This document shows, piece after piece, positions 47,003 through 55,187 of a stretch of DNA of 64,000 nt. The stretch lies in NCBI RefSeq assembly GCF_900519355.1, contig NZ_ULHE01000005.1, forward strand, positions 1 to 64,000, written 5' to 3'. Position 1 is the stretch's first letter, and each line of letters opens with the position of its first letter. Position numbers and translations under genes: made by a program. Source of the DNA: Corynebacterium lactis. Its GTDB lineage: Bacteria > Actinomycetota > Actinomycetes > Mycobacteriales > Mycobacteriaceae. Under the pieces are notes generated by a model, which saw only the letters and a list, made by a program, of their open reading frames with translations, was not told the DNA's origin and made no database searches.

Positions 47003-48352
47003 ATGAATTCAGAACTTCACAACGGCGTCGACGCGTCCAACCCCGCGTCGGGTCGTAGCGCCGACAATGGCGCAGGCAAGGGCCGCTTCTTCGGCTGGGA
47101 CATCCACGGCGACGGACGCAAGATCGCGCCAGGGGCCGTTGTGGCTCCGAACGAGCGCCTGAATTGGCCTCGCACCATTGGCATCGGCGCGCAGCACGTC
47201 ATCGCCATGTTCGGCGCCACGCTGCTGGTCCCGCTGCTCACGGGATTCCCGATCAACACGACTCTGCTGTTTTCGGGCCTCGGCACGATCCTCTTCCTGC
47301 TGATCACCCGTAACCGACTGCCCTCCTACCTGGGCTCCTCCTTCGCCTTCATCGCGCCGCTGACCGCAACGCAGGCGCAGGGGATTGGCGCGCAGCTCGG
47401 TGTCGTCATCACCGCGGGTGCGCTGCTGACCTTGGTCGGCGTGATCGTGAAGTTCGCCGGCCGCCGGATCCTCGATGCCGTCATGCCGCCGGCTGTGACC
47501 GGCGCCATCGTGGCGCTGATCGGCCTGAACCTGGCCCCGGCCGCGACGAAGAACTTTGCCTCCCAGCCGCTGATCGCCTTCGTCACCATGGCCGTCATCA
47601 TTCTGGCGACGGTGGCGGGCCGCGGCATGATCTCGCGCCTTGGCGTGCTGATCGGCGTCCTCGTCGGCTGGGCATTCGCGGCTGCCAGCGGTGGCCTGTC
47701 GCCGGAGTCTACCGAGGCCGTCGGCAACGCCGCCTGGTTCGGCTTGCCGACGTTCCACGCGCCGGAGTTCCACATCAATGCGATGCTCATCGGCCTGCCC
47801 GTGATTGTTGTGCTCATCGCCGAGAACGTCGGCCACGTCAAAGCCGTCGCGGCCATGACGGGTAAGAACTTGGACGACATCGCCGGTGACGCGCTTATCG
47901 CCGACGGCCTCGCTACGACAATTGCCGGTTCTGCCGGCGGTTCGGGTACGACGACGTACGCGGAGAACATCGGCGTCATGGCGGCGACCCGCGTCTACTC
48001 GACGGCCGCGTACTGGGTGGCGGCGCTGACCGCAATCGCGCTGGCATTCATCCCGAAGTTCGGGGCCCTGATCCTGACGATTCCGACGGGCGTCCTCGGC
48101 GGCGCGACGATCGTGCTCTACGGCCTGATTGGCATGCTGGGCGTGCGCATCTGGATGGACGAGCAGGTCGACTTCAACAACCCGGTCAACCTGACAGCCG
48201 CGGCGACGGCCCTCATCGCGGGTATCGGCAACCTGACCCTGAACGTCGGTTCGATCACGCTGGAGGGAATCGCGTGGGGCTCGGTCGGCATTATCGTCGG
48301 CTACCCGATTATGAACTGGCTCTACCGAAAGATCGGTGAGGGGCGCAGCTAG
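47003..48352 (+). CDS. uraA: uracil permease (NCS2 family)
   Basis: A 449-aa nucleobase:cation symporter of the UraA/PyrP type with about 14 TM segments. Family motifs are QHVIAMFGATLLVPLLTGF, LGSSFAFIAPL and AENVGHVKAVAAMTG (conserved Glu-Asn-Val-Gly-His). A cytosolic N-tail of about 50 residues precedes TM1. It probably imports uracil; xanthine specificity is less likely given the UraA-like motifs. It is convergent with ptsH. Confidence 0.88.
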   Translation: MNSELHNGVDASNPASGRSADNGAGKGRFFGWDIHGDGRKIAPGAVVAPNERLNWPRTIGIGAQHVIAMFGATLLVPLLTGFPINTTLLFSGLGTILFLLITRNRLPSYLGSSFAFIAPLTATQAQGIGAQLGVVITAGALLTLVGVIVKFAGRRILDAVMPPAVTGAIVALIGLNLAPAATKNFASQPLIAFVTMAVIILATVAGRGMISRLGVLIGVLVGWAFAAASGGLSPESTEAVGNAAWFGLPTFHAPEFHINAMLIGLPVIVVLIAENVGHVKAVAAMTGKNLDDIAGDALIADGLATTIAGSAGGSGTTTYAENIGVMAATRVYSTAAYWVAALTAIALAFIPKFGALILTIPTGVLGGATIVLYGLIGMLGVRIWMDEQVDFNNPVNLTAAATALIAGIGNLTLNVGSITLEGIAWGSVGIIVGYPIMNWLYRKIGEGRS

Positions 48353-48435
48353 ATCTATCGAGGGTCCGGGCTACGGGACGGCGCTAGAAGCGGAGGACCG
48401 GGCCTCGGGGGGGGCTGGGCCCTAGGGGCCCGATA

Positions 48436-48708
48436 CTAGATGTCCAGCTCCTGGCTGATCAGCCCCGAGATGTGTTCGACTGCGTCTGCGTTAGTGCTGG
48501 TGACTTCTACTTCATTGCCGTACTCGGCCCCGAGTGCCATCAGCATGAGTGAGGAGGCGGCGTCTGCCGGCTCGTTGTCCGGGTCATACGGCTCCACCAG
48601 CTCAATGAGGATCTCATCGCTGTAGTGCGACGCGGCCTCGGCGATTGTCGTCGCAGGCCGGGCGTGCAGTCCGACTCGCGATCCGACGGTGACTCTACGG
48701 GTTGCCAT
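48436..48708 (-). CDS. ptsH: PTS phosphocarrier protein HPr
   Basis: HPr (90 aa) passes phosphate from Enzyme I to the sugar-specific EIIA domains. The phosphorylated His15 is in GLHARPA, and the Ser-46 region (ASSLMLMALG) is typical. The ATG at 48708 gives the exact family start. It lies 203 bp after ptsF with its own upstream repeats, the order seen in C. glutamicum (fruR-fruK-ptsF-ptsH). Confidence 0.96.
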   Translation of the reverse strand: MATRRVTVGSRVGLHARPATTIAEAASHYSDEILIELVEPYDPDNEPADAASSLMLMALGAEYGNEVEVTSTNADAVEHISGLISQELDI

Positions 48709-48763
48709 TGACAGTTGTGTCCCTTTCCCCGCCCGTTGTGGCGGTCGCAGGATATTTCCTCGT

Positions 48764-48800
48764 ACTAGGTTCCACGAACTAGGTGTTCGATGAACTAGGT
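48764..48800 (-). repeat. three ACTAGGT repeats upstream of ptsH
   Basis: The 203-bp ptsF-ptsH gap holds three identical heptamers ACTAGGT at 48764-48770, 48778-48784 and 48794-48800, spaced 14 and 16 bp. On the coding (minus) strand they read ACCTAGT. They lie 56-92 bp before the ptsH ATG and may be regulator sites. Confidence 0.5.
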
Positions 48801-48911
48801 CGCGATAATCGAGCATAGTTGGCCGGAGCCAGCGGGTGGCGGGTTTCGGCCAATGCAGCCAGGACTTCCTGGAACTTTCACCCCGATTATTCCCCGGGAT
48901 TCCCCCGGCAA

Positions 48912-51050
48912 CTACGCCATCGTGGCAGCGGAAGACTCGGAACCCGTCGACTCGGCGTTTTGCGGGAGTAGGTGCTTCGACGCGACGATACACAGCGCGG
49001 CCACAATGCTGCCCACAACGATCGAGGTCAGCCACCACAGCGGCTTATCGATGGCAAAGAGGACGAACACGCCACCGTGGGGGACTCGCGTGGCAGCTCC
49101 GAGCGCCATTGACATTCCCCCGGTGATCGCACCGCCAATCACAATCGACGGAATGACCCGCAGGGGATCACGCGCGGCAAACGGAATTGCCCCCTCCGAG
49201 ATGAAGGCCGCTCCGAGCATCCACCCGGCCTTCGCGTTCTGGCGCTCGGAGGTGCTAAATAGACGCGGGCGCAAAAATGCTGCGAGCGATGTCGCCAGCG
49301 GTGGCACCATGCCGGCGGCCATGACCGCGGCCATCACCTTCCACGCGGCCGGATCAGGAGAGGATACGCTCGCCGTCGCGAAGAGGTAGGCGGACTTGTT
49401 CACCATGCCTCCCATATCGACGCACATCATCGCCCCCAAAACAGCCCCGAAAATCATTGCGTCCGCAGTGTTCATGCGCGACAGCCAGCCCTGGAGTTCC
49501 ATCATCAGCCAGGACAGGGGAGCACCAAGGACGAGGTACATCAGCAGGCCGACTGCGAGCGTGCCAAGAAGCGGTATGACCACCACGGGCATGAGAGCCT
49601 CTAGCCAGGACGGCGCCCGCAGCTTCGTCAACCACAGCACGATCACGCCGGCGAGGATTCCTGTGACAAGTCCTCCGATGAATCCCGCACCGACCGTCAC
49701 CGAAATAGCCCCACCAATGAATCCCGGCGCAATGCCGGGTCTCCCCGCGAGCCCGTAGGCGATATACGCACTCAGGACTGCAACGATGACGTTCATCCCG
49801 TGCCCGCCGATGGCGAAAAGGACGGACCCCAGGTACATCCAGAGGCCATCTCTTTCAAAGACAACGGTCCCGCCACCATCTGTCGGTACCGACACCGGCG
49901 CCTTGACGTTCCACACGTCGACAAGCGAGAGATGTCGCGATACCGCATCGGAGACCAGGGCCGTCTGGTGTCCACCGACGAGGAAACCGAGAGCGATGAG
50001 CAGGCCCGAGGCCGCCACGAAAGGAATCATGTAGCTGACACCGGTCATCACAGCATTGCGCACGCGAATCCCGAAGCGAGGGTGGCTTGCCGACGGTTCT
50101 TCCGTGCCCAACGGCTCTGTCGATTCCGGCGGCGCGGCGGGTGTGCGCCCAGACGAGGGGGACGACGCAGCTCTCGATGTCCGATCGGCGGTGGCGAGTG
50201 CGAGCGCATCATCGATCACGGCACCAGGAGAGTTCACGGCCCGCTTGATGGGGACGGTCAGCACGGGGCGACCAGCGAAGCGGTCGAGCCCCGTGACCTC
50301 GATGTCGGCTGCGACGATGAGGACGTCAGCGAGCCTGGCTGCGCGATCGGACATCGCCCGCGTGCCGGAGGAGCCTTGAGTCTCGACGGTAAATGTCACC
50401 GCGTCGCGGGAGTCTGCGGCGGACGATAGGGCATCGGCCGCAAGGTAGGTATGGGCGATGCCCGTGGGGCAGGCGGTAATCGCTGCGATTCGGGTGGGCA
50501 TCGTCACTGGCCTGGATGCGACATCTGAAGTGGAAGAGGCGTCAGGGGAGGCAGAGCGCTTTCTGGGGGCGCTCAGGAGATGCGCTGTAATAATCTGGGC
50601 GGCCTCAGCCTCGGTGCGGGCGCCACGCAGTGCCGCTCGGAATGCTTTTGTCCGAATCGACTTTGCCAGGGCGGACAGAATGTCAATGTGGACATCGCCC
50701 TTATCCTCGGGGACACCGATGAAGAATAGGAGGTCAGCAGGGCCGTCGGGGGTAACGAAATCGGTGGCTTGCCGAAGGCGTGCGAAGAGCACGGTCGGGC
50801 GCAGCCAGTCGCCGTGTCGACAATGGGGGATCGCAACCCCGCCCGGAAGACCTGTCGGGGCCTGTTCCTCTCTCGCCAGGGCTGCGGCGACGATCCCATC
50901 TTTGGCGCGGGCGCGCCCGACTTCAACGGCGCGGTCGACGAGGGCGTCGACGATGGATTCCTTCGACGAGCCCAGGTCGGTGTCAAGGAAAACTACCGAT
51001 TCCTCGACTAACGTGGCGGCGATGGTGGCAAAGTCGGAGGTAGTAGCCAT
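48912..51050 (-). CDS. ptsF: PTS fructose transporter, EIIABC
   Basis: A 712-aa fructose-specific permease with three domains. EIIA (residues 1-155) has phospho-His76 in VAIPHCRHG. EIIB (about 186-290) has phospho-Cys194 in TACPTGIAHTYLAADAL. EIIC (about 325-700) has some nine TM segments with the GHGMN and ISEGAIPFA motifs. It imports fructose as fructose-1-phosphate, used by FruK 15 nt upstream in the operon. The EIIB-EIIC linker is Ala/Ser/Pro-rich. Confidence 0.96.
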   Translation of the reverse strand: MATTSDFATIAATLVEESVVFLDTDLGSSKESIVDALVDRAVEVGRARAKDGIVAAALAREEQAPTGLPGGVAIPHCRHGDWLRPTVLFARLRQATDFVTPDGPADLLFFIGVPEDKGDVHIDILSALAKSIRTKAFRAALRGARTEAEAAQIITAHLLSAPRKRSASPDASSTSDVASRPVTMPTRIAAITACPTGIAHTYLAADALSSAADSRDAVTFTVETQGSSGTRAMSDRAARLADVLIVAADIEVTGLDRFAGRPVLTVPIKRAVNSPGAVIDDALALATADRTSRAASSPSSGRTPAAPPESTEPLGTEEPSASHPRFGIRVRNAVMTGVSYMIPFVAASGLLIALGFLVGGHQTALVSDAVSRHLSLVDVWNVKAPVSVPTDGGGTVVFERDGLWMYLGSVLFAIGGHGMNVIVAVLSAYIAYGLAGRPGIAPGFIGGAISVTVGAGFIGGLVTGILAGVIVLWLTKLRAPSWLEALMPVVVIPLLGTLAVGLLMYLVLGAPLSWLMMELQGWLSRMNTADAMIFGAVLGAMMCVDMGGMVNKSAYLFATASVSSPDPAAWKVMAAVMAAGMVPPLATSLAAFLRPRLFSTSERQNAKAGWMLGAAFISEGAIPFAARDPLRVIPSIVIGGAITGGMSMALGAATRVPHGGVFVLFAIDKPLWWLTSIVVGSIVAALCIVASKHLLPQNAESTGSESSAATMA

Positions 51051-51065
51051 CGTTGGGCAGTGCTC

Positions 51066-52034
51066 CTAGTTCAGTTGCCAGGCGCGAGCGTATTCCGCGT
51101 GCACCTGTTCAGGGTAGGGAATTGTCGTTCCGGGCAGGCTGGTTGCGGCGGCCCCGTAGGCCACCGCGGAGCTAAGCGCGGAGGTGTACGAGTCGCCCCT
51201 CTCCCTTGCCAGAAGGTATCCGGCCAGCGCACAATCGCCCGCGCCCACGGTTGACTGCGGAGTAATCTTCGGGGCCTCGGCCGCGTAGCATGGGCCGTCC
51301 TTGATGGCGAGGACGGCGCCTGCTTCGCCCAAGGTCGCGAGCACCTCGGTGACACCGCGGGCGTTGAGTTCTTGTGCAGCCTCTGCCGCCGGGGCAAAAT
51401 CGCCGGACAATGCGGCTGCTTCCAATGCCTCACCGTCAGCTCCGACGATCTGGCCGAGCTCGAAGGCATTCGGCTTCATGAGGTAGGGGCGTACCGAGGG
51501 AAACGCCTGCACGACGGAAGTCAGTGGGCCATCGCTAGTATCCATAGCGACGTGGGCATCAGGATTGATTGACTGGACGGCCTCGGTGCAGTTGACGTAG
51601 AAGTCGCGGGGAACTCCCGGAGGCAGGGAACCGGCGAAGACTACCCAGGTGGCCTTCTTCGCGTGATGGACGAGCTTTTCCAGTACTCGGCGCCGGTGTG
51701 CTTTGGTCAGCGTCATACCGGGCGAGTTAAGTTTGGTGGTGGTGCCGTCCGCCTCCGCGATGGTCAGGTTGACCCGAGCCTCGTTCATCGTATTGATGGC
51801 CTCGTGGGGGATCCCGGATACCTCGAGCAATCGGGTGAACTTACCATGCTCGGCTGCGGGGTAGAGCGCCAGAGTATCCGATCCTGCGTAGTGGACCGCT
51901 TTCGATACGTTGATGCCTTTGCCACCTGCCATGTCCTCGGACATTGGGAGACGGAAAACGCCACCCCGCTTTAGCTCCGTATCCAGGCGGGCGAGGCGGT
52001 CAATCGACGGATTAACGGTGAGGGTCAAAATCAT
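51066..52034 (-). CDS. fruK: 1-phosphofructokinase
   Basis: FruK (322 aa) phosphorylates fructose-1-phosphate to the 1,6-bisphosphate. PfkB-family signatures are MAGGKGINVSKA, the substrate loop TVNPSIDR, and the C-terminal STVGAGDCALAGYL with the catalytic Asp. It overlaps fruR by 4 nt and precedes ptsF by 15 nt, so the three are one operon. Confidence 0.95.
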   Translation of the reverse strand: MILTLTVNPSIDRLARLDTELKRGGVFRLPMSEDMAGGKGINVSKAVHYAGSDTLALYPAAEHGKFTRLLEVSGIPHEAINTMNEARVNLTIAEADGTTTKLNSPGMTLTKAHRRRVLEKLVHHAKKATWVVFAGSLPPGVPRDFYVNCTEAVQSINPDAHVAMDTSDGPLTSVVQAFPSVRPYLMKPNAFELGQIVGADGEALEAAALSGDFAPAAEAAQELNARGVTEVLATLGEAGAVLAIKDGPCYAAEAPKITPQSTVGAGDCALAGYLLARERGDSYTSALSSAVAYGAAATSLPGTTIPYPEQVHAEYARAWQLN

Positions 52035-52810
52035 GAAGCGACCACAACCTCCACACCGTGCTCCTTCAGGTCTTCCACGAACTGTTCCGGAGCCGATTCG
52101 TCGGTGATCACGACATCAATATCATCCAAAGAGGCGAAGCTGACCAGGAAGTCGCGTCCTAACTTCGTTGAGTCAGCCATGACGACGACCTTACGAGCAT
52201 TCGTAATCATCGCGCGCTTGACCGCCGCCTCCTGAGGATCCGCGGTCGACAGCCCGTGATCGATGGTGAGAGCGTTCGAGCCGATAAATGCGACATCAGC
52301 TCGCATCACTGCAAGCGTGCGAAGGGCCGCATCGCCGACCACCGCCTGAGTAATCACGCGAACCTGGCCGCCCAGGAGCTGAAGCTCGATCCTGTTCGAT
52401 GCCGCCAGCGCCATCGCGTTTGGGAGGGAATTGGTGACAACGGTCCATCGACGGTTGTCGGGGGCATGAACCATGAGGTCCGCTAAAGCCTCTGTCGTAG
52501 TTCCGGCATCGAGGAATACACCCCCGCCGTTGTCGGGCAAGAACTCTGCGGCCGCCCGGGCGATGGAGAGTTTGGCGTCCTTTTGCGCGTTCTTGCGGGC
52601 CGCGACGGTGAACTCGACGGTTTGGAACGACCGGGTCGCGACGGCGCCACCGTGGACGCGGTGGACGGCGCCTTCGGCATCAAGTTGAGCGAGGTCACGG
52701 CGGATAGTTTCCGCGGTAACGTCGAAGGCTACTGCTAAATCAGCCACGGTAACACGGCCCTCTACCGCTGTCAGCGATGCGATTTTCCTGCGTCGTTCCT
52801 CTGCGTACAT
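52031..52810 (-). CDS. fruR: DeoR-family regulator of the fructose PTS
   Basis: A 259-aa DeoR-type repressor. The N-terminal HTH carries the family pattern RRRKIASLTAVEGRVTVADLAVAFDVTAETIRRDL. The C-terminal sugar-phosphate sensor has FLDAGTTTEALA, GLSTADPQEAAVKRAM and VVMADSTKLGRD. It likely senses fructose-1-phosphate and controls this operon and possibly other pts genes. It heads fruR-fruK-ptsF; GGAGG lies 8 nt before its ATG. Confidence 0.92.
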   Translation of the reverse strand: MYAEERRRKIASLTAVEGRVTVADLAVAFDVTAETIRRDLAQLDAEGAVHRVHGGAVATRSFQTVEFTVAARKNAQKDAKLSIARAAAEFLPDNGGGVFLDAGTTTEALADLMVHAPDNRRWTVVTNSLPNAMALAASNRIELQLLGGQVRVITQAVVGDAALRTLAVMRADVAFIGSNALTIDHGLSTADPQEAAVKRAMITNARKVVVMADSTKLGRDFLVSFASLDDIDVVITDESAPEQFVEDLKEHGVEVVVAS

Positions 52811-52842
52811 GCTTTAGCCTCCAGCTTTCGTGTCTACCGTAA

Positions 52843-52872
52843 ATTATGCCCGTTTTAATTGGGTACGGGCAA
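52843..52872 (-). promoter_or_regulatory. fruR promoter with inverted-repeat operator
   Basis: On the minus strand TTGCCC (52867-52872) and CATAAT (52843-52848) are 18 bp apart, a good promoter. A perfect 7-bp inverted repeat, TGCCCGT (52847-52853) and ACGGGCA (52865-52871), fills the spacer and touches both hexamers. It is a strong candidate for FruR autoregulation. The rest of 52811-53030 shows no gene. Confidence 0.6.
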
Positions 52873-53014
52873 TGATTTTTGGTTTTTGGGGGTGTTACCA
52901 ACACTCGATTAGGGCAATCCGGCGCAGGCGCAGTATGGCCAGGGGTCAGATGGTGAGTCCTGTCCGATGGCGACGGACTGACCGGTGGCGTCCTGTGGTT
53001 AGACCTCTGGCTAG

Positions 53015-53038
53015 GCCTCTAGTAAGGCGATTAGAGGC
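53015..53038 (-). terminator. hairpin at the lexA stop codon
   Basis: GCCTCTA (53015-53021) and TAGAGGC (53032-53038) form a perfect 7-bp stem with a 10-nt loop; the lexA stop codon lies in the right arm. There is no T run on the minus strand, so termination is uncertain. Confidence 0.4.
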
Positions 53039-53732
53039 TGCGCAGGACGCTAACAACCTTGCCGAGAATTCGCGCATGTTCAGCCGGGAGCGGGTCGAAG
53101 GCGCGGTTATGGGGCATGAGCCACTTACCGGCTGCATCCTCGTGCCATTCCTTAACGGTAGCTTCGTCCTCGAAGAGTGCGGCCACAAAGTCGCCCTGAT
53201 TGACGACATTTTGCGAACGCACTACGACCCAGTCGCCATCAAGGATGCCCGCGTCAATCATCGAATCTCCAACGACCTTGAGCAGGTAGAGCTGGCCGCT
53301 GCCGGTGATTTCGAGCGGGAGCGCCATGTGCGCTTCGATGTGTTGCTCGGCCAGGATGGGATTGCCTGCGGCAATCTGTCCGACAATGGGTACATAGATG
53401 GGCTCCGGCATATCGTCCGGAAGCTCGGGAGTTGCGTACTTCTCCTGACCTTTAGGGCCGGGCTTGACTGGCGTGTAGGTGCCGGCGGAGGTCGTGGAAT
53501 CGCGCACATTGACGGCACGTGGCTTGTGCGGATCTCGGCGCAGGAATCCCTTCTTCTCGAGCTCCTTTAGCTGGTATGCGACGGACGATGTCGAGTTGAG
53601 TCCTACGGCGTCGCCGATTTCGCGGATGCTCGGTGGGTAGCCGCGCAAAACGACTGCATCCGAAATGACGTCCAGAATTCGGCGTTGGCGCTCGGTAAGA
53701 GTTTTCAGGCTTTCTTTCTTCTTCGGAGGCAT
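53031..53732 (-). CDS. lexA: SOS repressor LexA
   Basis: LexA (233 aa) represses SOS genes and cuts itself when RecA filaments form. The winged helix is in residues about 10-75 ([33 protein letters not shown]). The cleavage site is Ala122-Gly123, the catalytic dyad Ser157 (GDSMID) and Lys194 (ATVKEW). ATG 53732 has GAGGGG 10 nt upstream; an in-frame TTG at 53741 is too close to it. It is divergent from divS; the 488-bp gap is full of LexA-box-like sites. Confidence 0.97.
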   Translation of the reverse strand: MPPKKKESLKTLTERQRRILDVISDAVVLRGYPPSIREIGDAVGLNSTSSVAYQLKELEKKGFLRRDPHKPRAVNVRDSTTSAGTYTPVKPGPKGQEKYATPELPDDMPEPIYVPIVGQIAAGNPILAEQHIEAHMALPLEITGSGQLYLLKVVGDSMIDAGILDGDWVVVRSQNVVNQGDFVAALFEDEATVKEWHEDAAGKWLMPHNRAFDPLPAEHARILGKVVSVLRSL

Positions 53733-53837
53733 GGTTTTCAATCCCCTCGGTAGGGCGCGCTTGGCGCCCAGGTAATGGCGAACGTTGGCCAGTGGATACT
53801 GCCTGGCCCTTCAAGCTTCGCACGAAATCGAATGCGT

Positions 53838-54043
53838 TCGAAAATCAGTTTAGCCGAAAGTTGTTCGAATCGTCGACAGTGAAACGGCGATTCTTCGGAA
53901 TGTCGAACTCCAAAGCGCTGTGCGTTGTGGCTTGTATCCTGTGGGTTTGGGTATATGTTCGAAAATGAGTCCGAAATAGTCTGGACATTGTTCGAACGTA
54001 GTGTTATAAATCGAACAGTGAGGCGAGTCGAACAGTTGTTTGC
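53838..54043. promoter_or_regulatory. LexA-box array and divS promoter in the lexA-divS gap
   Basis: The gap 53733-54220 holds no gene. Sites scored by eye against TCGAA(A/C)ANNTGTTCGA (14 defined positions): 53838-53853 (10), 53853-53868 (11), 53959-53974 (12), 53980-53995 (10), 54011-54026 (10), 54028-54043 (12). For divS, TGGACA (53982-53987) and TATAAA (54005-54010) are 17 bp apart: a near-ideal promoter flanked on both sides by these boxes. The sites nearer 53850 and 53960 could serve lexA autorepression. Confidence 0.75.
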
Positions 54044-54220
54044 CTCTAGCTGTGGAATTTGAGAAATCGAATCCAGGATGAGGGCTAGTGTTCGGCGCGT
54101 TGTATCGATACCGGCCAGTGTCTGTCTTGTTTCGGTCTGCGATGTCAAAGGACGATCAGACCGAGCCGGGAGCTGTAAGACGCAAGTCGGGAAGTATCAG
54201 AAGAAGAGGGGTTTGAAATT

Positions 54221-54679
54221 ATGTCAACTGCACTCCTGAATTCCGTTGATGGCGGCGCCGTCGCCAACCGTGGATGCGCCGACTCTTCAGCAGGCTTTTC
54301 AGCTGGAGAAGTTTCCTCTAATGCAAAGGTCTGGGGCGAGCGTTCCGCTCGCGCCTCGCAGTATGCGACTCGTCCGGGCCAGAAGTGTCGGACGCCACGC
54401 AGATCGACGAAGCCCCTGAATGCCTCTTTGGTTGATACTCGCGACGCGTCTAGGCCAACTCGGTTAGCCACGTCCTATGGGCTAGCTCCTTTGGGCGTGA
54501 GTAGCGCATCGGGCAGAAATTCTCAGTCGCCGTTGGCAGTGCACATTTCGAAGAGTCTGGTCGCCTGGACGCTTGGCCTCGGCGCAGCCTTCGGCCTGTA
54601 TGCAGCCGTATTGGTCGATGGGGAAGCAGCAACTGAGACAGTCCCGACGCCGACCTACGCATCGTACTCGGCGCAGTAA
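54221..54679 (+). CDS. divS: SOS-induced cell division suppressor DivS
   Basis: A 152-aa protein between lexA and nrdR, the position of divS in C. glutamicum. It has a Ser/Ala/Arg-rich cytosolic part (residues 1 to about 105) and one hydrophobic segment (about 113-133, [19 protein letters not shown]) followed by a short tail. This matches the small one-TM plan of actinobacterial SOS division inhibitors. AGAGGGG lies 11 nt before the ATG. LexA control is visible upstream. Sequence conservation in DivS is low, so the call rests mainly on position, layout and LexA sites. Confidence 0.8.
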   Translation: MSTALLNSVDGGAVANRGCADSSAGFSAGEVSSNAKVWGERSARASQYATRPGQKCRTPRRSTKPLNASLVDTRDASRPTRLATSYGLAPLGVSSASGRNSQSPLAVHISKSLVAWTLGLGAAFGLYAAVLVDGEAATETVPTPTYASYSAQ

Positions 54680-54689
54680 GCTTGCAGCT

Positions 54690-55157
54690 GTGCATTGTCA
54701 ATTCTGTCACCATGAACATACGCGAGTGTTGGATTCGCGGCTGATTGATAACGGGATGGGAATTCGTCGTCGACGCGAATGTCTGAACTGCGGTCGACGG
54801 TTCTCAACTATTGAGCGTTCACAGCTCATGGTTGTCAAACGCGACGGCATTCCGGAAGAGTTCGATCGCGAAAAGGTGATCCAAGGCGTCCGTCGAGCCT
54901 GCCAGGGGCGTCAAGTCTCCGAGTCGCAGCTAAAGAAGCTGGCCCAGAAGGTAGAGGAAAACCTTCGAGAAAAGGGCACGCCACGAATTGATTCCAATGA
55001 TATCGGTCTGGCAATCCTTGAGCCGCTGCGGGAGCTGGACGAAGTGGGATATTTGCGGTTTGCCTCCGTATATAAGTCCTTCACCTCGGCGGATGACTTT
55101 GCTCGTGAAATTGAAAGCCTGCGTCATCGTGGCGGAGAAGACGCCGATGAAGTCTAG
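54690..55157 (+). CDS. nrdR: transcriptional repressor NrdR
   Basis: NrdR (155 aa) represses ribonucleotide reductase genes in response to ATP/dATP. The zinc ribbon has C3-x2-C6 and C31-x2-C34, followed by the RRFSTIER turn. The ATP-cone covers about residues 48-140 ([24 protein letters not shown]). The GTG at 54690 gives the exact family start. It follows divS by 10 nt and so may be partly SOS-induced. Confidence 0.96.
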   Translation: MHCQFCHHEHTRVLDSRLIDNGMGIRRRRECLNCGRRFSTIERSQLMVVKRDGIPEEFDREKVIQGVRRACQGRQVSESQLKKLAQKVEENLREKGTPRIDSNDIGLAILEPLRELDEVGYLRFASVYKSFTSADDFAREIESLRHRGGEDADEV

Positions 55158-55187
55158 TCGGTTCCGCCACGGCTGTCGCCCGCCCGG

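Noticed and set aside
53828..53842. TCGAA-N4-TTCGA palindrome near 53828 as a LexA box
   Set aside because: Spacing is two bases shorter than the SOS box (TCGAA-N6-TTCGA); the overlapping 53838-53853 site fits better.
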